Assembly (NCBI GenBank): GCA_019115725.1
Contig: DXCY01000264.1
Span: 1-15,009 of the forward strand
Length of the DNA stretch: 15,009 nt
DNA from: Candidatus Luteimonas excrementigallinarum
GTDB taxonomy: Bacteria; Pseudomonadota; Gammaproteobacteria; Xanthomonadales; Xanthomonadaceae
Direction: 5' to 3'
Shown here: piece after piece, positions 6,048-14,260 of the stretch
How the letters are laid out: each line of letters starts with the position of its first letter
How positions within the stretch are numbered: the stretch's first letter is position 1
Made by a program: the position numbers and the translations under genes
Notes under the pieces: generated by a model
The model's database searches: none
What the model was told of the DNA's origin: nothing
The model's input: the letters and a program-made list of their open reading frames with translations, nothing else

Positions 6048-7282
6048 GCCACCACCTCTTCTTTTGCCTGTTCCCTCTGTTTCCGCGCGCCCGCACAGGA
6101 GGCTGCCGGCGGGGGCAGGATGAAGTCGCGGTAGTCGTTAGGATTGCCGCCGTGGCCGGCCTCGGCGGCCTTGATGATGTTGAACATCTCGCGAGAGCTG
6201 ACGTAGTGCAGCACGTGGCGCTCGCCGTCGTTGTACTGCTCCTCCAGCTGCGCGTGCATCGCGTCGACCGCGGGCCCGAGGACGACGTCGGCATCCTTCT
6301 CCGGCGCGCCGTGGGTGTGGACCTTTACGAACACCCACTCCGGACGGCCTTCGACGTGGATGCCGGCGTCGATCCAGCCGTCCACGCGCGCGGGCGTTGG
6401 CGGATAGTTGGAACGGATGTCGGCGTTCTCGACCCGCGGCACAAAGCCGTGCCTGCGGTCGCGCCAGTTCAGCCCGACCGGGCCCTGCACCAGCAGCAGG
6501 TCGCCCTCGGCCTGGCCGCCGGCGCGGACCGGCGTGCCGTGGTCATGCGACTTGGGCCGCACGGGATCGTCGGTGGCGTAATAGATCGAGTTGATGATCC
6601 GGGTCTGGGTCGGGCTTGGCGCCGATGGCATGGTGAAATCGGCATAGCAGCCCAGGTCCCGCAGCAGGACCAGCTCGTTGTCCAGGCCGCACCAGCTGCC
6701 GTCGGGGCTCGAGTTGTCCAGGCACCAGTTGCCGTGGATGAAGCCGAACATGAGCTCGCCCGTCTCCGGATGCCGTGACAGGGCGCCGTGGCGCTCGTGC
6801 AGCAGGTGCTTGAACCGGGTGATCGTCCCGCGGAAGTTGGCCTCGGTGTCGTTGTCGTGGTGGATGTGCACCTCGATCTCGCCGTAGCCATCGCGGCACA
6901 GCGACTCCAGCTTCTCCAGGTGTTCCTCCAGGTACTCCTCCTCGGGATAGAAGAACACGTGCTGGGGAGGGCGGCCGTCGGCGTCGCGATGGCGGCTGGC
7001 GAGCGCGCGGTAGTCGCGGCACCAGCGGTCCACGCGTGCGCGCTGCACCTGCAGCGGGGGGCGGCCGTGCATCGGCTCGAAGTGGTCGACGAAGCAGAAC
7101 ATCACGTGGGTCGGGCCAGGCACTGCGGGCCGCCTGCGTCGGCGCAGGTACGCCGGCAGCCAGATCTGCATGTTGCGGGCGCGGATGAAGCGCCCGGCCA
7201 CCAGGCAGGCGGCGGCCGCGAGCAGGGCGCAGGCCGACAGGGTTGCCAGCAGAACGGGGAGCGGGCCAGCGGCGAGCATCAT
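6035..7282 (-). CDS. Membrane-anchored protein with His/Asp metal-site motifs, possibly a divergent polysaccharide deacetylase
   Basis: This is a 415-residue protein. Residues about 4-30 form one hydrophobic segment rich in Ala and Leu, followed by a very basic stretch (RRRRR near 47-51), which suggests an N-terminal membrane anchor. The body has several clusters of possible metal ligands: CFVDHFEP (63-70, Asp66/His67), EVHIHHDND (137-145), FGFIHGNWCLDNS (179-191), PSAPSPTQTRIINSIYYA (219-236) and VKVHTHG (319-325). Their order (an early Asp, a His cluster, then a late His) resembles the beta/alpha barrel of NodB/CE4 deacetylases, but the canonical TFDDGP and HSWSH boxes are absent, so the assignment is tentative. 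A divergent glycan deacetylase or hydrolase working at the membrane fits the locus. The ATG at 7282 forms ATGA with the upstream stop; a second ATG follows directly at 7279. The C-terminal tail (391-415) is basic and acidic and looks unstructured. Confidence 0.8.
   Translation of the reverse strand: MMLAAGPLPVLLATLSACALLAAAACLVAGRFIRARNMQIWLPAYLRRRRRPAVPGPTHVMFCFVDHFEPMHGRPPLQVQRARVDRWCRDYRALASRHRDADGRPPQHVFFYPEEEYLEEHLEKLESLCRDGYGEIEVHIHHDNDTEANFRGTITRFKHLLHERHGALSRHPETGELMFGFIHGNWCLDNSSPDGSWCGLDNELVLLRDLGCYADFTMPSAPSPTQTRIINSIYYATDDPVRPKSHDHGTPVRAGGQAEGDLLLVQGPVGLNWRDRRHGFVPRVENADIRSNYPPTPARVDGWIDAGIHVEGRPEWVFVKVHTHGAPEKDADVVLGPAVDAMHAQLEEQYNDGERHVLHYVSSREMFNIIKAAEAGHGGNPNDYRDFILPPPAASCAGARKQREQAKEEVVACTG
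6055..6059 (-). promoter_or_regulatory. Ribosome binding site that decides the methyltransferase start
   Basis: AGAGG on the minus strand lies 7 bases before ATG 6047 and 16 before the alternative ATG 6038. Spacing favours 6047, although the 6038 start would form an exact ATGA overlap with the upstream stop. Confidence 0.55.
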
Positions 7283-8442
7283 CGCGCATCCGCGGCCGGC
7301 AGCAGCGACAGCAGCTGCTCGGCATTGTTGTGCCAGCGCCGCTCGCGCTCGACGTAGGCGCGTGCGACGGCCCCGGCGCGCGCGCGCTCGTCGGGGCGGT
7401 CGACCAGGGACAGCACGCGCTCGACGCAGGCATCAAGCTGCTTGCGGGGAAACAGCCAGCCGCTCGTGCCGTCGTCCACCACCTCGGACACCGGGTCGTA
7501 GTCGGGGGCGACCACGGCCACGCCCATCGCCATCAGTTCGAACAGCTTCATGGGCGACCCGTATTCGTTCGAATCGGGAAGGAAGGCGTAGTCCATGCAG
7601 GCGATCCACTCCGGAATCGTGTGGTGGGCAACCCGGCCGGGCAGCAGGACGCGGTCCTCGAGGCCACGTTCCCGGACCTCCCGGCGCACCGCGGGCAGGT
7701 CGGCGCCGTCACCGACCAGCAACAGGGTTAACGCAGGAGTCTCCTCCAGCCGGTCAAGCATGGCCTGCACGAACGTGGGCAGGCCGTGCCAGTAGGCGAA
7801 GGCGCCGATGTGCCCGCAGACCACGCGGTCTTCGAGTCCCTGCCTGCGGCGCAGCGCCTCGCGGTCGTGGCTGCGCGGATCAAAGCGCGCGTCGACCGCA
7901 TTCGGCGACACCACCCCGGGTGGCAGGTCGCCGTAGTGCGCCGACAGCAGCTGCTGGAAGTGGGTGGAGATGAACACCAGGCCGCTGGCGCGGGTCAGGC
8001 ACCAGCGTTCGATCCGCCTCGCCAGCCTGCGCAGGTACAGCGGGCGCACGCGCTCGACCACCGCCGAATCGTTGATCTCGAGGATCACCGGGATACCGCG
8101 CCTGCGCGCGATCCAGACCGTCGCGAACAGGAACAGCGAGTAGCGCTCGTAGATGAAGTCCGGCCGGAACGCGGCAATCGCCCGTTGCATACGCCACAGG
8201 GTGACGAGGTTGTAGGCGAGTTCCGCGAACTCGAAGGCCACGCCGGGAAGGCGCGTTGCCAGGCGGGCGAGGGGACCCTTGCGGGGTTCGAGCGTGCCGT
8301 CGGGTTCGCGCTCCGGGTCGGCGCCGGGGAACGACAGCACGCGCACCTCGTGGCCGAGTTCGCGCAGCGCGCCGACGATGCCGCGGATATGCACGCCTTC
8401 CACGTTCCGGCCCGCGGTGCGGTGGTGATAAAGGACCTTCAT
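7279..8442 (-). CDS. Family 4 glycosyltransferase
   Basis: This 387-residue protein has the two-Rossmann GT-B layout. The N-terminal acceptor domain starts MKVLYHHRTAGRNVEGVHIR with the Gly-rich loop of retaining GT4 enzymes, and contains ILEINDSAVVERVR (120-133) and LVFISTHFQQLL (155-166). The C-terminal donor domain has VCGHIGAFAYWHGL (208-221), LLLVGDGADLP (240-250) and EYGSPMKLFELMAMGVAVVAP (293-313), which corresponds to the EX7E region, with Glu302 as the second Glu. It should transfer a sugar from a nucleotide sugar with retention of configuration at the cytoplasmic face of the membrane. Its start overlaps the stop of the deacetylase gene as ATGA and its stop overlaps the next start as ATGA. 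Donor sugar and acceptor cannot be assigned. Confidence 0.92.
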   Translation of the reverse strand: MKVLYHHRTAGRNVEGVHIRGIVGALRELGHEVRVLSFPGADPEREPDGTLEPRKGPLARLATRLPGVAFEFAELAYNLVTLWRMQRAIAAFRPDFIYERYSLFLFATVWIARRRGIPVILEINDSAVVERVRPLYLRRLARRIERWCLTRASGLVFISTHFQQLLSAHYGDLPPGVVSPNAVDARFDPRSHDREALRRRQGLEDRVVCGHIGAFAYWHGLPTFVQAMLDRLEETPALTLLLVGDGADLPAVRREVRERGLEDRVLLPGRVAHHTIPEWIACMDYAFLPDSNEYGSPMKLFELMAMGVAVVAPDYDPVSEVVDDGTSGWLFPRKQLDACVERVLSLVDRPDERARAGAVARAYVERERRWHNNAEQLLSLLPAADAR

Positions 8443-9098
8443 CCGCGCCCCGCCGGCATTGCGCGCACCGCATAGCCCTGGGCGCGCCACTCGGGCAGCA
8501 GCCCGGCGAGCAAAGCCACGGTGTCGGGGTTGTCGTCGTGCATCAGCACCACGTCGCCCGTGCGCGGTGGGTTGGCGAGGACCTTCTGGAGCAGGGTCTC
8601 CGCGGGCAGGCGCCTGTAGTCGTTGCTGTCGCAGGACCAGAGCGCGACCGTACGGCCGGTGCGTGCGAAGCGTAGCAGCAGGTTGCGCGGCAACTTGCCG
8701 AAGGGCGGACGGAACGGGTGCCTGGCCCTGCCGTCGTAGGCTTCGAGGCGGGCGTCGGTGCGCGCGATTTCCTCCATCTGCGCCTCGATCGGCATTTCCG
8801 GCATGGAGGAGTGGCTCCAGGAGTGGTTGCCCAGCTGGTGCCCTTCGTCGACGATCCGCCGCACCACCCCGGGATGGCGGTCGACGAGCTCGCCGACCAG
8901 GAAGAAGGTCGCGCTTGCGCCGTGCTGCCGCAGCAGGTCGAGGACCGCCGGCGTGTGCCCCGGGTCCGGGCCGTCGTCGAAGGTCAGGTACAGCACTTTC
9001 CCGTGCCCATGCCCACGCGCGCGCGTGGTCACCAGCCACGACGGCAGCAGTCCAAGCAGGCGGGTCTTGCGGGAATGCGGCTGCATGCTTCGGCTCAC
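8439..9098 (-). CDS. NodB-type polysaccharide deacetylase (carbohydrate esterase family 4)
   Basis: This 219-residue protein contains all five NodB motifs: TFDDGP (residues 39-44, catalytic base Asp41, metal ligand Asp42), NHSWSH (91-96, ligands His92 and His96), RPPFG (130-134), DSNDY (157-161) and VVLMHDD (183-189, His187). It should remove N- or O-acetyl groups from a glycan with a divalent metal ion. Only a short hydrophobic patch (LLGLLPSWLV, 14-23) precedes the domain, and there is no clear signal peptide, so cytosolic or membrane-peripheral action on a lipid-linked intermediate is possible. The chosen start is GTG 9098, overlapping the upstream stop as GTGA inside ATGTGA; no good ribosome site precedes it, and ATG 9086 (residue 5) is an alternative. 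Its stop overlaps the next start as ATGA. Confidence 0.92.
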   Translation of the reverse strand: MSRSMQPHSRKTRLLGLLPSWLVTTRARGHGHGKVLYLTFDDGPDPGHTPAVLDLLRQHGASATFFLVGELVDRHPGVVRRIVDEGHQLGNHSWSHSSMPEMPIEAQMEEIARTDARLEAYDGRARHPFRPPFGKLPRNLLLRFARTGRTVALWSCDSNDYRRLPAETLLQKVLANPPRTGDVVLMHDDNPDTVALLAGLLPEWRAQGYAVRAMPAGRG

Positions 9099-10255
9099 AT
9101 GGGGGCGGCCGGGCGGGCCGCATCCTGCAGGATGCGGTCCAGCCGTTCGATGTTGTCATGCCAGCTGTAGCGCGCGGCATGGGCGGTGATCGGGCCGGGC
9201 GGCCAGTCGCGGCGCAGCACCTCGTCCAGCGCATCGACCAGGGCCTGGCGGTCCCGTGGAGGTACCATGCGGCCGGCGTGCGTGGGCAGCACCTCGGGAA
9301 TGCCACCGACGTTGCTGGCCACCACCGGCAGGCCGCAGGCCATTGCCTCGAGGACGACGTTGGGCACGCCTTCGTTGTGGCTCGGGAGGCAGAGCAGGGT
9401 GGCAGCGTGCATCCATGCCGGCAGCTCGTCGTGCGCGCGTGCGCCGGCGAACACTACCCGGTCCGCGATGCCCAGTTCCCCCGCCCGCGTGCGCAGGGCC
9501 CGCGCCGCGGGGCCGTCGCCGACGAAGGCGAGCCGTGCGTCCGGCTGGCGCTGGAGCAGTCCCGGAAACGCCTCCAGCAGGTCCAGGCAGCCCTTGCCGG
9601 GCTTGAGGTTGCCGACATAGAGGACCAGGGGTGCCTCCGGCGGCAAACACAGCCGTTCGCGCGCGGCGGCGCGATCACCGGGACGGAAGTGGTCGCCGTC
9701 GACGCCGTTGTAGAGCACGTGCACGCGGTCGGTGGGCGGGCCCAGCTCACGCGCGCGCTCGGCGAGCGCGGCGCTGACCGCAACCACCGCGCGCGCGCCG
9801 CGCAGGGCGGAGGCAATCTGTCGTCGCTGCAGCCAGTGGTTGGCCTGCTGGTTGAGGTCGCTGCCGTGCACCTTGACCACGTACGGGATGCCAAGCGCGC
9901 GCGCGAGCCGGGCCGTGCCCACGGCATCGGGATAGCCCCAGCTGGCCAGCAGGAGGTCGTAGCGTCCCCGCCGGAGCGCCGCCCCGCGCTGGGTCATCAA
10001 CGATGCGTACCAGGCCAGCCCGTGCAGGCTGCGGCCGATGCGCGGCGGATACCAGAAGGTGAAGTCGGTGGCGCGCGCGTGCGACAGCGGCGGCGGCTCG
10101 CCGCGCCGGCCGCGGTGGCGGTCGCGGAAATCGATCGCGACCATGACCTCCAGGTCGTGGACACGGGCGAGTCGGTCGAACTGCTGGCGGTTGAAGCTGG
10201 CGCGCAGCGGGTCCCACGCGCTCGGGAACAGGTTGGTGAGGGCGAGAATGTTCAT
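9095..10255 (-). CDS. Family 4 glycosyltransferase
   Basis: This 386-residue GT-B enzyme is close to the typical GT4 length. The N-terminal half has TNLFPSAWDPLRASFNRQQ (residues 7-25), the layout of WcaL/PimB-like enzymes, and VVKVHGSDLN (126-135). VHVLYNGVDGDHF (178-190) precedes the donor domain, which holds LVLYVGNLKPGKG (210-222), AFVGDGPAARAL (243-254) and the EX7E motif in SHNEGVPNVVLEAMACGLPV (292-311; Glu295 and Glu303). It should transfer a sugar with retention of configuration during repeat-unit assembly. Its start ATG 10255 overlaps the upstream stop as ATGA, and its last codons (Met then TGA) overlap the GTG start of the deacetylase. Donor and acceptor are unknown. Confidence 0.94.
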   Translation of the reverse strand: MNILALTNLFPSAWDPLRASFNRQQFDRLARVHDLEVMVAIDFRDRHRGRRGEPPPLSHARATDFTFWYPPRIGRSLHGLAWYASLMTQRGAALRRGRYDLLLASWGYPDAVGTARLARALGIPYVVKVHGSDLNQQANHWLQRRQIASALRGARAVVAVSAALAERARELGPPTDRVHVLYNGVDGDHFRPGDRAAARERLCLPPEAPLVLYVGNLKPGKGCLDLLEAFPGLLQRQPDARLAFVGDGPAARALRTRAGELGIADRVVFAGARAHDELPAWMHAATLLCLPSHNEGVPNVVLEAMACGLPVVASNVGGIPEVLPTHAGRMVPPRDRQALVDALDEVLRRDWPPGPITAHAARYSWHDNIERLDRILQDAARPAAPM

Positions 10256-11361
10256 TCCGTCCCGCTCGCGTACAGGTCGAGGTAGCGCGACGCCATGACG
10301 TCGAAGGTCGCGTTTTCCAACAGCCAGGCGCGACCGGCACGCCCCATCCGGTCGGCAAGGCCGGGGTCCCCGAGCAGTTGCATCAGTGCCGCCGCCAGCG
10401 CGTCGGGGTCGGATGGCGGCACGACAAGGCCGTTGACGCCATCGTTGACGATCTCGCCGTTGCCGCCGATCCGTGTCGCCACGATCGGGAGCGCGCTGGC
10501 GCAGGCCTCGAGCAGGGCGATCGAATAGCCCTCCGAGATCGAAGACATGGCGAAGATCGAGAACGCTGGCAGCAGCGCCGGCACATCGCTGCGGTCGCCC
10601 AGCAGGAACACGCGGTCGCCGATGCCGGCGCCCGCGATCGCCGCCTCGATCTCCGGGCGCTCTTCGCCCTCGCCGGCCAGTACCAGGGCGACGTCGTCGC
10701 GCTGTGCGCGTACCTGGGCGAAGGCGGCGACCATGGTGGGCAGGTCCTTGGCCCAGTTCAGACGGCCAACGAAGCCGACCAGTTGGGTTTCCGGCGGCAG
10801 GCCGAGGCTGGTTGCCAACTGTTGGCGCAGCCGGGGCTCGCGCGGGCTGAAGGGGCGGGGATGGATCCCGTTGGGCAGGACGCGGATCTTGTGCGCCGCC
10901 ACCAGACCGGCGTTGGCGAGCCGGTGGCCTGCCGCCTCCGACACCGCCACCGAGACGTCGGCCAGGCGCATCGAGTGCCGGAACAGCCGCTCGCGACGGT
11001 TGGCGGGGCTGGAGGCGCCCATGCCGTGGCGAGTGTTGACCACGCGGCGCAGGTCCAGGCCGAGGGCGGCGACCGTCGCGTAGTAGTGCGGGGTGTCGTT
11101 GTGGCTGTGCAGGATCTCCGTGCGCTGTGCGGCGAGCGCGCGGCGCAGCCGCCAGAGCGCGCGCGCATCGGCGCCGTCGCGCTTGCCGCATGCGATCACG
11201 CGGACGCCGCGGGCGGTGAGTTCTGGCGCCAGGGTCCCGGCCTCGAACAGGCAGACGACCTGGCAGTCGTGTCCGGCCGCCGCCTGCGCCGAGGCGAGGT
11301 CGATGACGACCCGTTCCAGTCCACCCCGGTTGAGGTTCTCGACCGCATGCGTGATCCTCAC
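10252..11361 (-). CDS. Family 4 glycosyltransferase (GTG start)
   Basis: This 369-residue GT-B enzyme opens with ITHAVENLNRGGLERVVIDL (residues 3-22), the GGLE-type loop of GT4 proteins that act in capsule and exopolysaccharide clusters, including some linked to PEP-CTERM/exosortase loci. The donor half has QLVGFVGRLNWAKDL (193-207), LVLAGEGEERP (227-237) and the EX7E motif SEGYSIALLEACASALPIVA (276-295; Glu277 and Glu285). The start is GTG at 11361, overlapping the upstream stop as GTGA, and is supported by GAGG at 11367-11370 with 5-base spacing. It should add a sugar to the lipid-linked repeat unit at the cytoplasmic face; specificity is unknown. The exosortase link is only a resemblance, since no exosortase or PEP-CTERM gene is visible in the window. 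Confidence 0.93.
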   Translation of the reverse strand: MRITHAVENLNRGGLERVVIDLASAQAAAGHDCQVVCLFEAGTLAPELTARGVRVIACGKRDGADARALWRLRRALAAQRTEILHSHNDTPHYYATVAALGLDLRRVVNTRHGMGASSPANRRERLFRHSMRLADVSVAVSEAAGHRLANAGLVAAHKIRVLPNGIHPRPFSPREPRLRQQLATSLGLPPETQLVGFVGRLNWAKDLPTMVAAFAQVRAQRDDVALVLAGEGEERPEIEAAIAGAGIGDRVFLLGDRSDVPALLPAFSIFAMSSISEGYSIALLEACASALPIVATRIGGNGEIVNDGVNGLVVPPSDPDALAAALMQLLGDPGLADRMGRAGRAWLLENATFDVMASRYLDLYASGTE

Positions 11362-12713
11362 TGCAGCCTCGACACCGTGACCCGGAACTTGCCGCTGGCG
11401 GTGAGCGGGATGTCATCCACGCGCTGCAGGTCCAGGCTGGCATCGCTGCCCAACACCTTCGCGATCTCGCGGCGCACGTAGGCTTCCTGCCGGCCGTCGA
11501 ACTCCGGGCCGGGCACCAGCTTCAGGGTGAAGCGGTCCAGCGTTTCCTGCACCACCTGGAACCGGCGCACGCCGGCGACGTCCTTGAGCATGTGTGGGAA
11601 GAATTCGCCCGGCAGCACGCGGCCGTCCGTCGTGCGGATCGCGTCCAGCCGGCGGCCGTCGATGCGCGCCAGGCGCGGCAGCCCGCGCGCACCGGTGGCG
11701 TGCCAGGCACCTTTTCGACTGGCAATGTCGCCATTGAGGTAACGGACGAAGGGCATGCCCATGTTATGCAGGTCGGTGATGGCGAGTTCCCCCCTCTCGT
11801 TGCCGTCGTCGGTCTGCTCTACGTCCAGCAGCTCGACCACCAGGTGGTCGGCGCTGGAAAGCAGCCCGTCGCGATCCTCCGCTTCGCAGGCGATCAGCAT
11901 GAATTCCCGGCAGCCGTAGGTGTTGTACGCCTTCGCGCCGGGGAACGCGGCTTCGATTACCGACCTCTGGTAGTCGTGCAGCGCCTCCGCGGCACCCAGC
12001 ACCGTGGCTACGCCGGGGATGCTGCGGCCATGTTCAAGCAGCCACCTGGATAGACGGAAAACCGGGTCGACATAGGCCACGATCACCTCGGGCCGGTAGG
12101 CGGCGATGGCATCGGCGTAGGCCGCCATGTTGTCGTCGCGCATCAGGAAGCTGTTGAGCATCCGGCGATGGAACGCGGCGTGATACAGCCGCTCCTTCAG
12201 CTGGGCGCCGCGTCCGGGGTCGCCCACCGCGCCGCCCCAGAGAAACAGCGAGCGCCGGCCCATCCGCGCGCCGGTCCAGCCGTATCCGCGCCACATCACG
12301 GCCGCGCGCCGGTCGTTGCTCTCACGCGTGTAGCCGAAGCGCAGCGGTTCGCCGGTCGAGCCGCCCGTGGCCTTGTACAGCATGTGGCGGCCAAGCGATC
12401 GCGCCTGGAGGCCATGAAAATTCTCCCGGATGTCGGCCTTCGTCAGCACCGGCAGCCGCGCGTAATCCGACATGGACCTGAGGTCGCCAGGCTCGAAGCC
12501 GATCGCCTGCCAGCGGGCCCGGTAGTACGGCACCTCGCGCCAGCAGTGTTCGACCAGCGCCTTGAGCTTGGCCCACTGGAGCCCGGCGATTTCCTCCGGC
12601 GAGCGCCACTGGTTGGCCTGGTACTCGCCCAGGTGCTGGAGCGTGCGGCGCCCGCGCAACCCCTCGTAGCCGGGATAGAGCAGGCGGCGGAACGCGTGTT
12701 CGTACAGGCTCAT
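11358..12713 (-). CDS. PaaK/CapK-like adenylate-forming enzyme
   Basis: This 451-residue protein belongs to the phenylacetate-CoA ligase/CapK branch of the ANL superfamily, whose members activate a carboxylic acid with ATP. The phosphate-binding loop is YKATGGSTGEPLRFG (residues 113-127). YNTYGCREF (263-271) matches the A5 region with its Glu, NGDI (327-330) and IDGRRLDAI (351-359) match the A7/A8 region, and LTASGKFRV (437-445) carries the conserved C-terminal catalytic lysine, Lys442. All the expected catalytic elements are present, so it is probably active. CapK-like proteins are common in capsule and exopolysaccharide loci but their substrates are largely unknown. Activation of an acyl or amino acid for decoration of the glycan is inference, and no acyltransferase or carrier protein is visible here. 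A strong Shine-Dalgarno (12721-12725) precedes ATG 12713, which overlaps the flippase stop as ATGA. Confidence 0.9.
   Translation of the reverse strand: MSLYEHAFRRLLYPGYEGLRGRRTLQHLGEYQANQWRSPEEIAGLQWAKLKALVEHCWREVPYYRARWQAIGFEPGDLRSMSDYARLPVLTKADIRENFHGLQARSLGRHMLYKATGGSTGEPLRFGYTRESNDRRAAVMWRGYGWTGARMGRRSLFLWGGAVGDPGRGAQLKERLYHAAFHRRMLNSFLMRDDNMAAYADAIAAYRPEVIVAYVDPVFRLSRWLLEHGRSIPGVATVLGAAEALHDYQRSVIEAAFPGAKAYNTYGCREFMLIACEAEDRDGLLSSADHLVVELLDVEQTDDGNERGELAITDLHNMGMPFVRYLNGDIASRKGAWHATGARGLPRLARIDGRRLDAIRTTDGRVLPGEFFPHMLKDVAGVRRFQVVQETLDRFTLKLVPGPEFDGRQEAYVRREIAKVLGSDASLDLQRVDDIPLTASGKFRVTVSRLQ
11367..11370 (-). promoter_or_regulatory. Ribosome binding site supporting the GTG start of the GT4 gene
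   Basis: GAGG on the minus strand lies 5 bases before GTG 11361, inside the end of the upstream adenylate-forming enzyme gene. It supports the rare GTG start and the GTGA coupling. Confidence 0.55.
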
Positions 12714-14260
12714 GCGGCGGCCTCCGCGCGGCGTGCGGCCCAGCCGAGGATACGGCCGACGAAGGCGGGCCTCCCCCCGGCCATCCGTGAATGCAGGGCC
12801 TGGATGTGCTGCAGGTCCGGGGCGCTCCAGAAGCCGAGCAGGAGCGTGCCGGCGACATACGCGAAGGACAGCAGGATCCCTCCAAGCACCAGGCCCGGCA
12901 GCACCGCCAGCTGGCCGCGCACCGCCCACGCGATGCCGGCGGCGAGCAGCGCCGCGACGAGCACGCGCGCCATCCGCCCCCATTCGAGCCTGGCGCCGCT
13001 GTGGTACAGCGCGATCCCGATCATCACGGTCCCGACCAGCACGCTGGTGGCGCCATATGCGGCCACCGCGCCGGTCAGCCCGTAGCGCTGGACCAGGCTG
13101 ATGTCCAGCGCCACCTTCACGATCACTCCCCCAAGCACGACGAACATCAGCGTGCGCTGCCGGTCCGACCCGAGCAGGTAGCCGGAGGCGGCCAGGGACA
13201 GGGTCGAGAACGCGCCCGTGGAGAGACAGAGGGCGAACGCGAAGGCGGCCGGCGCGTATGCCTCGCCGTACAGCAGGCCGATGATCGCGTCCGCAAACAC
13301 CACCCCGAACGCGACCAGCGGCGCCGCCAGCGCGGCCAGATAGGTGGTCGATACCGCCATCCGGCGGCCCGCGACCTCGGGGCCCTGGGCCAGCGCATTG
13401 GCCATCATCGGCAGCAGGAGGGCGCCGAACACCCCGGGCACCAGCAGCAGCGCGCCGCTGGAGAGCTGGAAGGCGACCTTGAACTGGCCGGCCGAGGCTG
13501 CCGAATCGAACAGGGTCAGGAACAGGACCTCGACTTCGCTGGCGGTGACGAAACTGATCGCCACGGTCACCGCGACCAGCGCCGTGTAGCTGCGCAGGCG
13601 CGTGCGGAGACCCTCGTCGAGCGGCTCGTACGGCTGGGCGGGAGGAAGGAGCGGCTCGATCTGCCTGCGCGATATCCACCAGAACACGAAGCTCGACGCC
13701 GTGTAGGTGCCCAGGAACCACACCATCGGTCCGTCCAGCCACCACACCACCAGGATGAGCAGCAGGTTCAGCGGTGCGACGATGACCGCGATCGCCGCGG
13801 TGACGCGGAAATTCTCGTAGCCTTTGGCGATGGCGATGTTGAGCATGTACGAGGCGCGCAGGGCGGTCGTGACCAGCAGGATCGCCAGCAGCGCGCCGTG
13901 GTTGAAATTGGCCACCAGCCGCTGTCCATGCAGCAGGAACAGGGCCGTGCCGCCCAGCAGCACTATGGCCAGGAACGCGCCCTGTACGCGCCAGGCCCAC
14001 GTCAACAGCGGACGGATCTGTGCCTGGCGATCGGCGCCACGCAGCTCGGCCACGAACTTGATGATCGCGCTGGCCACCCCCGAGTTCGTGATCACCACGC
14101 CGGTCGCGACCAGCCAGATCACCAGGCTGTAGGCGCCGAAGTCCGTCGGCCCCAGGTGCCGGGCGATGATGATCGACGTCAGCATGCCCAGGAAATACTC
14201 GGTGTAGATCCCCAGCGAGGAGAACAGGGTGTTGCGGATGACCTGGTCGCGCGTGTTCAT
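12710..14260 (-). CDS. Wzx-type polysaccharide flippase (oligosaccharide translocase)
   Basis: This 516-residue protein is strongly hydrophobic, with about 12-14 predicted membrane segments spread over its length (for example near residues 18-33, 43-65, 93-110, 122-140, 153-175, 178-196, 224-250, 262-285, 305-330, 336-364, 370-388, 396-419, 430-447 and 451-477). The opening NTLFSSLGIYTEYFLGMLTS and IIARHLGPTDFGAYSLVIWL (31-50) are typical of the polysaccharide-transport MVF/Wzx family, where the segment with Arg34 and the GxxxFGxY-like pattern is conserved. It should move the undecaprenyl-linked repeat unit from the cytoplasmic to the periplasmic face. The length is slightly above the usual 420-500 residues because of a soluble C-terminal tail (479-516). 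Its start overlaps the upstream stop by one base (TGATG), with no clear Shine-Dalgarno, so it probably depends on reinitiation. Confidence 0.93.
   Translation of the reverse strand: MNTRDQVIRNTLFSSLGIYTEYFLGMLTSIIIARHLGPTDFGAYSLVIWLVATGVVITNSGVASAIIKFVAELRGADRQAQIRPLLTWAWRVQGAFLAIVLLGGTALFLLHGQRLVANFNHGALLAILLVTTALRASYMLNIAIAKGYENFRVTAAIAVIVAPLNLLLILVVWWLDGPMVWFLGTYTASSFVFWWISRRQIEPLLPPAQPYEPLDEGLRTRLRSYTALVAVTVAISFVTASEVEVLFLTLFDSAASAGQFKVAFQLSSGALLLVPGVFGALLLPMMANALAQGPEVAGRRMAVSTTYLAALAAPLVAFGVVFADAIIGLLYGEAYAPAAFAFALCLSTGAFSTLSLAASGYLLGSDRQRTLMFVVLGGVIVKVALDISLVQRYGLTGAVAAYGATSVLVGTVMIGIALYHSGARLEWGRMARVLVAALLAAGIAWAVRGQLAVLPGLVLGGILLSFAYVAGTLLLGFWSAPDLQHIQALHSRMAGGRPAFVGRILGWAARRAEAAA
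12721..12725 (-). promoter_or_regulatory. Consensus ribosome binding site of the adenylate-forming enzyme gene
   Basis: GGAGG on the minus strand lies 7 bases before ATG 12713, inside the last codons of the flippase gene. It fixes the start at the ATGA overlap. Confidence 0.65.

Noticed and set aside
9013..9028. Perfect 16-base palindrome CCACGCGCGCGCGTGG
   Set aside because: It lies inside the deacetylase coding region and is an alternating GC run expected in such GC-rich DNA. There is no promoter context or second copy to suggest an operator.
12714..14000. Upstream extension of the adenylate-forming enzyme frame
   Set aside because: It runs out of frame through the flippase and has low-complexity Arg/Gly/Ala composition. 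A consensus ribosome site and an ATGA overlap place the start at 12713.
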